In this document: in pieces, positions 39,109 through 47,472 of the stretch
Layout: the number at the start of each line of letters is the position of its first letter
How positions within the stretch are numbered: position 1 is the first letter of the stretch
Source: an uncultured Gammaproteobacteria bacterium
Lineage (GTDB): Bacteria > Pseudomonadota > Gammaproteobacteria > GCA-002705445 > GCA-002716945
Direction: 5' to 3'
Length of the DNA stretch: 64,000 nucleotides
Assembly (NCBI GenBank): GCA_902628335.1
Contig: CACOMO010000003.1
Span: 84,792-148,791 of the forward strand
Program-made: the position numbers and the translations under genes
Notes under the pieces: model-generated
Told to the model about the DNA's origin: nothing
What the model saw: the letters and a program-made list of their open reading frames with translations, nothing else
The model's database searches: none

Positions 39109-39433
39109 CATACCTAATAAAAGATATTTCACGATCGGTGAAGTCTCTAAGATTTGTGATTTGAAGACTCACGTCCTGAGATACTGGGAGCAAGAATTCT
39201 CTCAACTTGATCCTATTAAAAGGAGAGGTAATCGAAGATACTATCAACAAAAAGACTTGATCTTAGTTCTAGAGATAAAAGATCTTCTTCAGAACCAAGG
39301 TTATACAATTGAGGGAGCAAAAACTAAGATAAATAATCCTGAAACAACTAGGAGTTCATACAACACTGGTAATCCAGTCATTACTCAATTAAAAAAGGAT
39401 TTAGAGGAATTACTAGCACTACTGAATAAATAA
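39092..39433 (+). CDS. MerR-family regulator
   Basis: DNA-binding protein with an N-terminal winged helix-turn-helix of the MerR type ([25 protein letters not shown], with [19 protein letters not shown]). 113 residues; the tail has no cysteines, so a metal sensor is unlikely. A short MerR-like gene after ihfA is a common gammaproteobacterial arrangement, but its targets are unknown. It overlaps ihfA and shares TAATG with the nuclease gene. Confidence 0.92.
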   Translation: MSNQVNIPNKRYFTIGEVSKICDLKTHVLRYWEQEFSQLDPIKRRGNRRYYQQKDLILVLEIKDLLQNQGYTIEGAKTKINNPETTRSSYNTGNPVITQLKKDLEELLALLNK

Positions 39434-40095
39434 TGTCATCTAAAATTATACAAAAATATAACTATCAGAAGTATCAGACCAACAAAGTAAATAATCTCAG
39501 GTATTACTGTCTCTCCGAAGATTTAAATGTTCCAAGTGTAACATCAATAATTAGAGCTTCAAAAGCAGAACATTATAGTCCAACGCAAAATAAAATTACA
39601 ACTCCAATGGAAATAGGAGATATGATGCATAAATATTTACAACATTATCTTACAGATACCCCGCATTCAATTATAAAGACATCTAACTCATTTCTCGCTG
39701 AATCATTGGCACAAATAGTGATTGATAATTTAATAGTAAAATTAGATGAGATATGGGGGTCAGAGGTATCTGTTTACTACATGGACAAATATGCAGGAAC
39801 AATTGATCTTATCGGATTATATGCTGGGAAAATATTTATAATAGATTATAAATCTTCATATAAAACTAGATCTATAGAAGAGTTAAATGATTACTTTATA
39901 CAGTGTGCCGCATACGCAATCGCTCATGATTGGCAGTATAATACAAAAATTGATTCCATAATGATTTTCCAAGTTACACGTGACGGCGATTTTGAGCAGA
40001 ATATTATGAATTCTAATCAGATGGAAATGTACAAGCGTAAATGGTTTAATAAATTAGAATTATTTTATTCGGAGTCATCTCTAAATGGCAACTAA
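39433..40095 (+). CDS. MGME1-like PD-(D/E)XK exonuclease
   Basis: A 220-residue nuclease of the RecB/Cas4 type. Motifs seen: PSVTSIIRASK near residue 34, GDMMHKYL with His66, GTID (Asp125), IIDYKS (Asp138, Lys140) and QCAAY (Gln157, Tyr161). The PSVT-then-GxxxH pattern is that of the mitochondrial single-strand exonuclease MGME1. No other domain is visible. It sits between the MerR-type gene and prfB, overlapping both ends by 1 and 11 bases, so it belongs to the translation operon by position. A role in single-strand end trimming is inferred. Confidence 0.82.
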   Translation: MSSKIIQKYNYQKYQTNKVNNLRYYCLSEDLNVPSVTSIIRASKAEHYSPTQNKITTPMEIGDMMHKYLQHYLTDTPHSIIKTSNSFLAESLAQIVIDNLIVKLDEIWGSEVSVYYMDKYAGTIDLIGLYAGKIFIIDYKSSYKTRSIEELNDYFIQCAAYAIAHDWQYNTKIDSIMIFQVTRDGDFEQNIMNSNQMEMYKRKWFNKLELFYSESSLNGN

Positions 40096-41198
40096 TCCTA
40101 GCGACCTACTCGAGGAAAGCAAACAATTATCTCAAAAAATCGTCGAGATTAGGGGGTTAGTTTGACCTTTCTAAAATTGAGAGAGAAATTAGCGTTATCA
40201 ATAAGAAGCTTGAGGATGAAAATAATTGGAATAACAAAAACTTTATGCTCAATCTGCAACGTGAGCATAAAAACAAAACCAAGTTAAAAGACGAAATATT
40301 AAAAATTACAGAAAACATCAATCTCATAGACTATACGCTTAAGAGTATTATAGAAGATGATGATGTGGAGGAAAGCACTTCTTTAATTCTAGAAATGGAG
40401 ACATTATTGTCAACAACAAGCAAAAGTTTGAGGTCATTTACAACCTCTCTTATGTTTAAAAATAAAGAGGATTCGTATGATGCTTTTTTAGACATTCAAT
40501 CCGGCTCAGGTGGCACTGAGGCTCAAGATTGGGTTGAGATGTTAATGAGAATGTATATAAAATGGATAGAATCTCATAATTTTAAGTGTGAAATAATTGA
40601 GGTTACTGAAGGTGATGTTGCAGGTTTGAAGAGCACAACATTAAAAATTTCTGGTGATTATGCATACGGTTGGCTCAGAACGGAAACTGGAATACATCGT
40701 CTGGTGAGAAAGTCACCTTTTGATTCTGGCAGCAGAAGACACACATCATTTGCATCTGTCTTTGTCTATCCTAAAGTAGAAGATGATATAGATGTCGAAA
40801 TAAACCCAGCAGATCTTCGTATTGACGTTTACAGAGCAAGTGGAGCAGGAGGTCAGCATGTGAATACCACTGAATCTGCAGTTAGAATTACACACCTCCC
40901 GACTAAGATTGTTACTCAATGTCAGAACGATCGATCACAACATAAGAACAAAGATAATGCGATGAAACAACTTCATGCTAAACTATATTTATACGAACAA
41001 GCAAAGAAAAATGAAATTAAAAATAAAGTTGAATCAGAAAAATCGGATATATCATGGGGGAATCAAATAAGATCATATATTCTCGATGATTCTCGAATCA
41101 AAGATTTAAGAACGAAATATGAAACTAGTAATACTCAAGGTGTGTTAGATGGCGATTTGGATCCTTTTATAGAGGAATGTTTAAAGAAAGGTTTTTAA
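40085..41198 (+). CDS. prfB: Peptide chain release factor 2, programmed +1 frameshift
   Basis: Releases chains at UGA and UAA. The first 26 codons from ATG 40085 ([20 protein letters not shown], then EIRGLV) end at an in-frame TGA (40163-40165); a +1 shift at GTT TGA C continues as DLSKIEREI into the main frame from 40164. Total about 370 residues, the family length. SPF ([12 protein letters not shown]) and GGQ ([15 protein letters not shown]) motifs are intact. The start overlaps the end of the nuclease gene by 11 bases; lysS follows after 1 base, the usual order. Confidence 0.96.
40151..40166 (+). promoter_or_regulatory. prfB programmed frameshift site
   Basis: AGGGGG (40151-40156), 3 bases, then GTT TGA C (40160-40166). 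Spacing between the internal SD and the slip codon matches E. coli (AGGGGG, 3 bases, CTT TGA C). The slip codon is GTT rather than the near-universal CTT; re-pairing on TTT stays possible. Confidence 0.93.
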
Positions 41199-41199
41199 A

Positions 41200-42672
41200 A
41201 TGACAGATGAGAATAAACTAATTACAGAAAGAAAAAATAAGCTCAATGAGTCAAGAGAGTATCAATCAATTTATCCAAACAATTTCAATAAAACTGATTC
41301 TGCGAATGATATTTATAATCAGTTTAATTCTAAAACGAAAGAGGAGATTGCGCTTGATAAGAAAGAGGTCTCTATCGCAGGGAGATTATTAACCATAAGA
41401 TTAATGGGAAACTCTGCTTTTGCAAATCTCCATGAAGATTCAGGCAAGATACAAATTTACCTCCAAAAAAAACAAGTTGGCGATAGTGCGTATAAGCTCT
41501 TTAAGATTTTAGATCTTGGTGATATTGTAGGAGTAAAAGGTGAGTTGTTTAAAACAAAAACAGGTGAACTTACTGTCAACGTACACTCAATCGTGCTTCT
41601 CTCGAAATCGCTGAGACCATTGCCTGAAAAATTCCACGGTATTGCTGATGTTGAGATCAAGTATCGTCAAAGGTACCTTGATTTAATGACTAATCCACAG
41701 AGTAAAGATGTATTTTTAAAGAGATCATTGATAATTACTCATATCAGAAATTTTTTCGTTGATCACAACTATACCGAAGTAGAGACGCCAATGATGCATC
41801 AGATACCAGGTGGAGCTAATGCGAAACCTTTTGTGACTCATCACAATTCATTAGATATTGATTTATATTTGAGAATAGCACCTGAATTATTTCTAAAAAG
41901 ATGCATTATTGGTGGATTTGAAAACGTTTTTGAGATAAACAGAAGCTTCCGTAATGAAGGGTTGTCGGTAAAACATAATCCTGAGTTTACTATGATTGAA
42001 TTTTACTCTGCTTATAAAAACTATGAATATCTAATTAATCTTATAGAACAGCTTTTCAAATCCCTTTGCAAATTACTTTCGATTAGTCAAACTTACGAAT
42101 ATCAAGATAATAATATCCAATTCAGCATCCCTTTTAATAGACTAACATTCCATCAATCGATTATTGAGAATGTTGATGTAATCAATATAGATAATATAAG
42201 CAATAATGTTTTTTTAGACGAATATTGTGCGACAAATAAATATCATCAAGATCTTGGATCTCATACAGTAGATGAGTTACTACTAAAGATTTTTGAGAAA
42301 GAGGTGGAAAAAAAGTTGATTCAACCTACTTTTGTTACACATTATCCTACATCTGTGTCACCTTTAGCTAGATCTCTAGAGGATAATGCTGACTTATGTG
42401 AGAGATTTGAGTTATTTATTGCTGGTAGAGAGATAGCCAATGGTTTTTCAGAATTAAATGACCCCGAAGAGCAAGCAATAAGATTTAAGAATCAAGTTGG
42501 TGAGCAAGATGAGTTAATGAAGTATGACGAGGATTTCATCAAAGCACTCGAATATGGTATGCCTCCTACAGCCGGCGCAGGAATAGGTATAGATAGATTA
42601 GTAATGCTGTTGACAAATACACCATCAATTAGAGATGTGTTACTTTTTCCTCAAATGAGACCTAAAAAGTAA
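41200..42672 (+). CDS. lysS: Lysyl-tRNA synthetase, class II
   Basis: Charges tRNA-Lys. N-terminal OB-fold anticodon-binding domain (VSIAGRLLTIRLMG, FANLHEDSGKIQIY), then the class II core: motif 1 (FFVDHNYTEVETPMMHQIPGG), motif 2 (INRSFRNEGLSVKHNPEFTMIEFY), motif 3 (GAGIGIDRLVMLLTNTPSIR split after LLT). 490 residues, near E. coli's 505. Its 3' end overlaps the convergent 85-residue reading frame by 33 bases. Confidence 0.97.
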   Translation: MTDENKLITERKNKLNESREYQSIYPNNFNKTDSANDIYNQFNSKTKEEIALDKKEVSIAGRLLTIRLMGNSAFANLHEDSGKIQIYLQKKQVGDSAYKLFKILDLGDIVGVKGELFKTKTGELTVNVHSIVLLSKSLRPLPEKFHGIADVEIKYRQRYLDLMTNPQSKDVFLKRSLIITHIRNFFVDHNYTEVETPMMHQIPGGANAKPFVTHHNSLDIDLYLRIAPELFLKRCIIGGFENVFEINRSFRNEGLSVKHNPEFTMIEFYSAYKNYEYLINLIEQLFKSLCKLLSISQTYEYQDNNIQFSIPFNRLTFHQSIIENVDVINIDNISNNVFLDEYCATNKYHQDLGSHTVDELLLKIFEKEVEKKLIQPTFVTHYPTSVSPLARSLEDNADLCERFELFIAGREIANGFSELNDPEEQAIRFKNQVGEQDELMKYDEDFIKALEYGMPPTAGAGIGIDRLVMLLTNTPSIRDVLLFPQMRPKK

Positions 42673-42897
42673 ATCTTCGAATGATGAGAGAAAATCCTCA
42701 ATCCTATGAAAAATTAATTTAGTTTCACAGTTATTTTTGTCAACAAATTGCACCTCAATATTATCCTCTATCACAAGAAGCATATAATCATCATCATTCG
42801 GATAAATTTTTACTTGGTTATCTATAATTTGAATCTCAATGTTTTTTTTAGAAAAAAAATCCTCAATATCAGCAAGAGTCTCATTCAAATCAGGCAT
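42640..42897 (-). CDS. Small acidic protein of unknown function
   Basis: An 85-residue reading frame, Asp/Glu-rich and soluble, with predicted beta strands (IEIQIIDNQVKIYP, YMLLVIEDNIEVQFVD) and a C-terminal helix (FHRIEDFLSSFEDLLF). I do not recognise it. It starts 3 bases after the purB stop on the same strand, so it would be the second gene of a purB operon, and its last 33 bases overlap lysS. Position and protein-like composition argue that it is real, but no homologue is known to me. Confidence 0.6.
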   Translation of the reverse strand: MPDLNETLADIEDFFSKKNIEIQIIDNQVKIYPNDDDYMLLVIEDNIEVQFVDKNNCETKLIFHRIEDFLSSFEDLLFRSHLRKK

Positions 42898-42900
42898 TAT

Positions 42901-44262
42901 TTAAGATTTACTTAGTATCTCTGACATCCCAATGTAATCGCAAGGCTTAAGTTTTAATAACTTAGCTTTTTCTTTTATAGGGATATCTAATTCAGAAATA
43001 ATTGCCTCTATACTCTTTTTATCTAATTTTTTACCCCTAGTATGTTTTTTTAAAAGTTCATAAGGATCTTTCTGATTAAATTTTCGTGCTATCATCTGAA
43101 TAGGCTCAGCTAAAATTTCCCAGCATTCATCCAAATCATTTTTTATTTTTTCTCTATTTAGTATTATTTTTTTCTGACCTACTAGAATATTTTTATAACT
43201 AATAATGGCATAACCAAAAGCTACACCAATATTTCTTAATACAGTTGAATCTGATAAATCTCTTTGGAGTCTACTTATAACTAATTTTGAAGAAAAAAAT
43301 GTTAATAAGCTATTTGACAAACCTAAATTGCCTTCAGCATTCTCATAGTTTATAGGATTAATCTTGTGCGGCATTGTCGATGACCCAACTTCACTTTTAA
43401 TATTTTTTTGAGAGAAATAACCTTTAGATATATAACCCCACATATCTTGCGAAAAGCCCAATAAAATTGAATTCGCATGAGATAAAAAATTGCAAATTTG
43501 TGATATATAATCATGTGATTCAATTTGCGTAGTGTGGCTATTCTGCTTAAGTCCAAGACTAGCAATAAATTCCTCAGTAATTTTAGGCCATTGAATATTT
43601 GGATACGCGATTATATGTGATGAATAATTACCAGTCGCACCATTAAACTTACCCATAATTTTTACATTAGCTACATCTGTAATCAATTGATGTATCCTCT
43701 TATAAAAAATTCTCATTTCTTTACCCATTGTTGTTGGTGTAGCTGGTTGACCATGAGTATGTGATATCATTGCTATATTAGAATATTGAATTGATTTTTT
43801 ATCAAGATCATTTGCTATAAGTTTTAACTGCTCTAATAGGAGAGCTAATCCGTCCTTAATCATCAGTGCGTATGATAGATTGTTTATATCCTCAGATGTA
43901 CAGAAAATATGGACAAATTCTGAATACTTTTTTAAGGATTTATTTTTCTTTAGCTTATCCTTTATATAGTATTCTACAGCCTTAACATCATGCTTGGTGA
44001 TGCTTTCAATTTTCTTGACTTTCATTGCTTCTGTTATTGTGAAATCCCGCACTAAATTAGTTAAAAAGCTTTTATCTTTACTAGACAAGCTTGGCAACTC
44101 TTTAATCTTTTTTTCTTTTGAAAGATGCAAGAACCATGATATTTCAACATATAATCTACTTTTTATTAGATTATATTCCGAGAAAATACTGGATATTTCT
44201 GTGCATTCCTTGGCGTATCTGCCATCAAGAGGTGAGATTGATAGTAATTGATCTTTTTTCAT
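42901..44262 (-). CDS. purB: Adenylosuccinate lyase
   Basis: Splits SAICAR and adenylosuccinate in purine synthesis. The superfamily signature GSSTMPHKINPINYENAEGN (reported in part: SSTMPHKINP) carries the flexible catalytic loop; SISPLDGRYA at the start and SHTHGQPATPTTMGKE in the middle are typical of the E. coli-type enzyme. I start it at ATG 44262 (453 residues, E. coli 456); an upstream TTG would add 12 unlike residues. It is divergent from fumC. In many relatives purB follows hflD; here four other genes separate them. Confidence 0.96.
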   Translation of the reverse strand: MKKDQLLSISPLDGRYAKECTEISSIFSEYNLIKSRLYVEISWFLHLSKEKKIKELPSLSSKDKSFLTNLVRDFTITEAMKVKKIESITKHDVKAVEYYIKDKLKKNKSLKKYSEFVHIFCTSEDINNLSYALMIKDGLALLLEQLKLIANDLDKKSIQYSNIAMISHTHGQPATPTTMGKEMRIFYKRIHQLITDVANVKIMGKFNGATGNYSSHIIAYPNIQWPKITEEFIASLGLKQNSHTTQIESHDYISQICNFLSHANSILLGFSQDMWGYISKGYFSQKNIKSEVGSSTMPHKINPINYENAEGNLGLSNSLLTFFSSKLVISRLQRDLSDSTVLRNIGVAFGYAIISYKNILVGQKKIILNREKIKNDLDECWEILAEPIQMIARKFNQKDPYELLKKHTRGKKLDKKSIEAIISELDIPIKEKAKLLKLKPCDYIGMSEILSKS

Positions 44263-44285
44263 TCTAATCTTTATCTCAAAAATGA

Positions 44286-44291
44286 TATAAT
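44286..44291 (+). promoter_or_regulatory. -10 box before fumC
   Basis: A perfect TATAAT lies 34 bases before the fumC ATG in the 63-base divergent gap with purB. No good -35 is apparent. Confidence 0.4.
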
Positions 44292-44325
44292 ACCACAAAA
44301 TTAATTAATATTGAATTGCCACACT

Positions 44326-45705
44326 ATGAAGAAGCTAAGTTATAGAATAGAGACCGACTCACTCGGGAAAGTACGAGTACCTAAAACTGCTTTATATGGC
44401 GCCCAGACACAGCGTGCAGTAGATAATTTTAAAATCAGTTGGTATAGATTTGACCCAATTTTTATTGAATCACTTGCAGCTCTAAAAGCATCTTGTTCAC
44501 ATGCAAATAAGAGTGCAAAGTTAATACCTTCAAAGAAAGCAAATGCTATTTTTCAAAGCGCAATTTTGATAATGAATAATATTGAAGATTATTACGATCA
44601 ATTCCCTATAGATATTTTTCAAACAGGGTCAGGGACCAGCACCAATATGAATATGAACGAGGTTCTTTCAACGCTCGCATCGAAGAAATCAAAAATTAAA
44701 GTGCACCCTAATGACGATGTAAACATGTCTCAAAGTTCAAATGATGTTATCCCATCAACAATAAATATCTCATCTGTCTTATTGGCAACAGAGCTTAGTG
44801 CTGTAGTTGATTTTCTTGTTATGAAAATGATAGAAAAAGAGTGGGAATATAAAGATATAATTAAGACGGGTAGAACGCATCTAATGGATGCTGTTCCATT
44901 GACTCTTGGATATGAGATAGAGTCATGGAGAGAACAATTGGTACATGCGAATGATTCGTTAGAAGTAAGTAAGGAAGAGTGCCAATATTTACCCATAGGT
45001 GGGACCGCAATAGGTACAGGCATTAATGCACCAAAAACATTTCCTAAAAATGTATGTAAAGAGCTTAATAAAATTTTCAAAAAACAAAAGGTAAAGTTTA
45101 TGCCTAATGTTAACAAATCCGAGATGATAAGCTCACAAAATCATATACTTGGTATCTCAAGCTCTCTTTTGCGCTTAGCATCTTGCCTTACGAAAATAGC
45201 AAATGATCTAAGATGGATGAATTCGGGTCCTATTTCAGGTTTGTCAGAAATTAAACTTAAAGCACTTCAACCAGGGAGTAGCATAATGCCAGGTAAAATT
45301 AATCCAGTGATACCTGAGGCTGTCCTTATGGCTACTGCGCAGATTACCGGGAATCACTCCACAATAAATTTATCTTGTTTATCTGGTGCTTTTCAATTAA
45401 ATACTATGTTACCTATAATTGCTCATAACGTTATTGAGTCATTCAATATTCTTATTAGTTCAGTAGTGTCTATTACCGAGACCCTTGACACACTCACATT
45501 GAATCATGCATCAATTAGAGAATCATTAGACAGGAACCCTATCATAGCAACTAAGTTAAATGAGGTAGTGGGTTACGATAAAGCAGCACAAATAGTAAAA
45601 GAAGCATATAAAACAAATAAACCGATACTTGAAGTAGCTGAGAGTATGACTGAGTTAAGTAAAACTCAACTTCAAAAATTACTCGATCCTAAAAAACTAG
45701 TTTAG
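44326..45705 (+). CDS. fumC: Fumarate hydratase class II
   Basis: Interconverts fumarate and malate in the citric acid cycle, without an iron-sulfur cluster. Signature GSSIMPGKINPV, plus TGSGTSTNMNMNEV, SQSSNDVIPS and GRTHLMDAVPLTLG. I use ATG 44326 (459 residues), which gives the family N-terminus (YRIETDSLGKVRVP), rather than an upstream TTG. The next gene starts 3 bases after the stop, so the ExbB/ExbD-like operon may be co-transcribed with it. Confidence 0.97.
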   Translation: MKKLSYRIETDSLGKVRVPKTALYGAQTQRAVDNFKISWYRFDPIFIESLAALKASCSHANKSAKLIPSKKANAIFQSAILIMNNIEDYYDQFPIDIFQTGSGTSTNMNMNEVLSTLASKKSKIKVHPNDDVNMSQSSNDVIPSTINISSVLLATELSAVVDFLVMKMIEKEWEYKDIIKTGRTHLMDAVPLTLGYEIESWREQLVHANDSLEVSKEECQYLPIGGTAIGTGINAPKTFPKNVCKELNKIFKKQKVKFMPNVNKSEMISSQNHILGISSSLLRLASCLTKIANDLRWMNSGPISGLSEIKLKALQPGSSIMPGKINPVIPEAVLMATAQITGNHSTINLSCLSGAFQLNTMLPIIAHNVIESFNILISSVVSITETLDTLTLNHASIRESLDRNPIIATKLNEVVGYDKAAQIVKEAYKTNKPILEVAESMTELSKTQLQKLLDPKKLV

Positions 45706-45708
45706 ATA

Positions 45709-46374
45709 GTGAAAAATATTAATTTTCAAGCCAATAATATTTTTATTAAATGGTTATTTGGTTTCATCCTAATAGTGTCTATATTCTATTTATTATTCTA
45801 TTATGGATTTATTTATGAATTATTTGAAAACGATGTTAGTTTTATATCACCAATCATTTTATTAATATTTATGATCAGTACCATATTTGTTGGCTATCAA
45901 GTTAATTCACTTCAAATTTGTATCAACACACTTAAAGCGTCAAATGATGACTTAAATATTGAAACTGTTAATAAAGATAAGCGTCAAAATTACTATCTAA
46001 CATGCATTTATGAGCTATATGAGCTAACAAATACATCAAATTTATCAAATATGCATGAAGTACTAGAACTCAGGCTATCAAAGTACCTTAGAATCTTGTC
46101 ATTAGTTGTTGATCTACTCATAAGGCTTGGGTTAGTTGGCACAGTCATTGGTTTTATATTAATGCTTCAGTCAGTCACTCTCATCGAAGATTTTGATATT
46201 GGATTAATGCAGGATCTTATGAAAAACATGAGTGGCGGAATGATGGTTGCTTTATACACTACATTGACAGGACTTATAACTGCGATCGTATTAATGTTTC
46301 AAAATAAGTATCTGGAATTATTATTAATCGATTTATATTCATTAGCATCTGAAAAATTAAGAGTTTGGACATGA
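45709..46374 (+). CDS. MotA/TolQ/ExbB-like proton channel protein
   Basis: A 221-residue membrane protein with four predicted helices (about 13-34, 46-64, 132-153, 176-197). The second pair matches the MotA/TolQ/ExbB core: GLVGTVIGFILML followed by NMSGGMMVALYTTLTGLITA. The N-terminal pair and a cytoplasmic stretch (about 66-128, CINTLKASNDDLNIE) differ from TolQ and ExbB. GTG start at 45709. It overlaps the next gene by four bases (ATGA). It should form a proton-driven motor stator or energiser with the next protein. The specific system is not recognised. Confidence 0.82.
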   Translation: MKNINFQANNIFIKWLFGFILIVSIFYLLFYYGFIYELFENDVSFISPIILLIFMISTIFVGYQVNSLQICINTLKASNDDLNIETVNKDKRQNYYLTCIYELYELTNTSNLSNMHEVLELRLSKYLRILSLVVDLLIRLGLVGTVIGFILMLQSVTLIEDFDIGLMQDLMKNMSGGMMVALYTTLTGLITAIVLMFQNKYLELLLIDLYSLASEKLRVWT

Positions 46375-46979
46375 AATTTAAGACTTTGAATACTAGCACT
46401 GATCCATTCACAGATCTTTTATTTAATATTCTTCTTGGCTTTGTATTCCTCTTTTTCATTACAATTTTATTCATCAATCCAATAAGTAAACTTGGAAATA
46501 TCAATATGAAAGCTGAATTTATCATAACCATAGATTGGCCAGATAATTTACCTGATGATGTAGATATATGGGTAAAAGATCCAAATGGAGAGGTTGTTTC
46601 TTATCTGAAGAAAGAGGCTGGATGGCTTCACCTTGATAGAGATGATCAAGGCACAACTAATGATACAGTTTTGATAGGCACCAGAGAAGTGATATATCCA
46701 ATTAACAGGGAGGTAGTGACTCTAAGGGGCATCATACCTGGTGAGTATACAGTAAATGTTTATCTGTACTCTCACAATAGCAATGAACCTGTCGATGTTA
46801 ATCTTACGATAGAAAAAGTAAATCCTACGTTAAAATTAGTTTACTTCAATGATGCTTCCTTGATAAAGAAAGATGTAGAACTCACACTAGCAAGATTCAA
46901 TTTAGATAGTCTTGGAAAGTATACCCCTCTTAGAAATAGTCAAACCATTCTTACCCCGTATAAACTGGAGGGATTATAG
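46371..46979 (+). CDS. ExbD-like membrane protein with a periplasmic beta domain
   Basis: A 202-residue protein that follows the ExbB-like gene in ATGA overlap. A single N-terminal membrane helix (about 16-36) carries Asp15 in TDPFTDLLFN, the place of the proton-binding Asp of ExbD/TolR/MotB. The rest is probably periplasmic: DDVDIWVKDPNGEVVSYL and LHLDRDDQG, followed by GIIPGEYTVNVYLYSHN, resemble DUF2135/YfaP-type beta-sandwich repeats. There is no peptidoglycan-binding OmpA-like domain. I start it at ATG 46371, not the TTG two codons earlier. Role unknown. Confidence 0.75.
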   Translation: MKFKTLNTSTDPFTDLLFNILLGFVFLFFITILFINPISKLGNINMKAEFIITIDWPDNLPDDVDIWVKDPNGEVVSYLKKEAGWLHLDRDDQGTTNDTVLIGTREVIYPINREVVTLRGIIPGEYTVNVYLYSHNSNEPVDVNLTIEKVNPTLKLVYFNDASLIKKDVELTLARFNLDSLGKYTPLRNSQTILTPYKLEGL

Positions 46980-47416
46980 TGACAATTCAAATAATCATTT
47001 TAGTTTTTTTCTTAAGCTCAATATATGCTCTATTTATATATAGATTGATTAAGGTGAATCAATTTAACAGACCTATTTTGAGTATTTTATCTATTTTGTT
47101 AGTATTTGTGGTAGTACATTTTGTATTTCACAACAATATGGGTTATCCGATAAACAACGATTTACCCAGTACTTTTAAATTATTACATTTCCATAAATCA
47201 AAAAATAAGATCATAATGTTGGTAACTAACGATGATGAAAATGCACCGAGGCTTCATCGCCTAGATTATAATTTAGAGTTAGAAGAGTTACTTATGGAAG
47301 CGATAGATGATCAAAGGGCTGGCAAACTTCTGCTTGGTGTTATGAAAAAAAATAGATCAAATGGAGTTCCAAGTATAACTTTTAGAGAAATTAAGAGAAA
47401 TTTACCAACGAAATAG
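46979..47416 (+). CDS. Third protein of the ExbB/ExbD-like operon, unknown
   Basis: A 145-residue protein with two membrane helices (about 3-22 and 33-50) and a soluble C-terminal region (51-145) that has mixed charged helices (ELEELLMEAIDDQRAGKLLL) and ends in FREIKRNLPTK. GTG start at 46979, within the stop of the gene before. Not recognised. Its tight coupling to the two previous genes suggests that it is a third component of the same membrane complex. Confidence 0.7.
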   Translation: MTIQIIILVFFLSSIYALFIYRLIKVNQFNRPILSILSILLVFVVVHFVFHNNMGYPINNDLPSTFKLLHFHKSKNKIIMLVTNDDENAPRLHRLDYNLELEELLMEAIDDQRAGKLLLGVMKKNRSNGVPSITFREIKRNLPTK

Positions 47417-47438
47417 TGATATATTTAACTGTTTTCTG

Positions 47439-47447
47439 TGCTAGAAT
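47439..47447 (+). promoter_or_regulatory. Extended -10 before acnA
   Basis: TGC followed by TAGAAT (47442-47447), an extended -10 with a one-base departure, 25 bases before the acnA ATG. No clear -35, as allowed for extended -10 promoters. Confidence 0.45.
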
Positions 47448-47472
47448 ATTCTCAACTTAGTAATGGACAGTT

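Noticed and set aside
44263-44298. TTG start at 44298 for purB, and similar upstream TTG starts for fumC, galU and the ExbD-like gene
   Set aside because: Each adds residues unlike the family, while an ATG downstream gives the expected N-terminus.
44730-45116. 128-codon open frame antisense to fumC
   Set aside because: Fully inside a conserved gene, with low-quality protein composition and no start signal.
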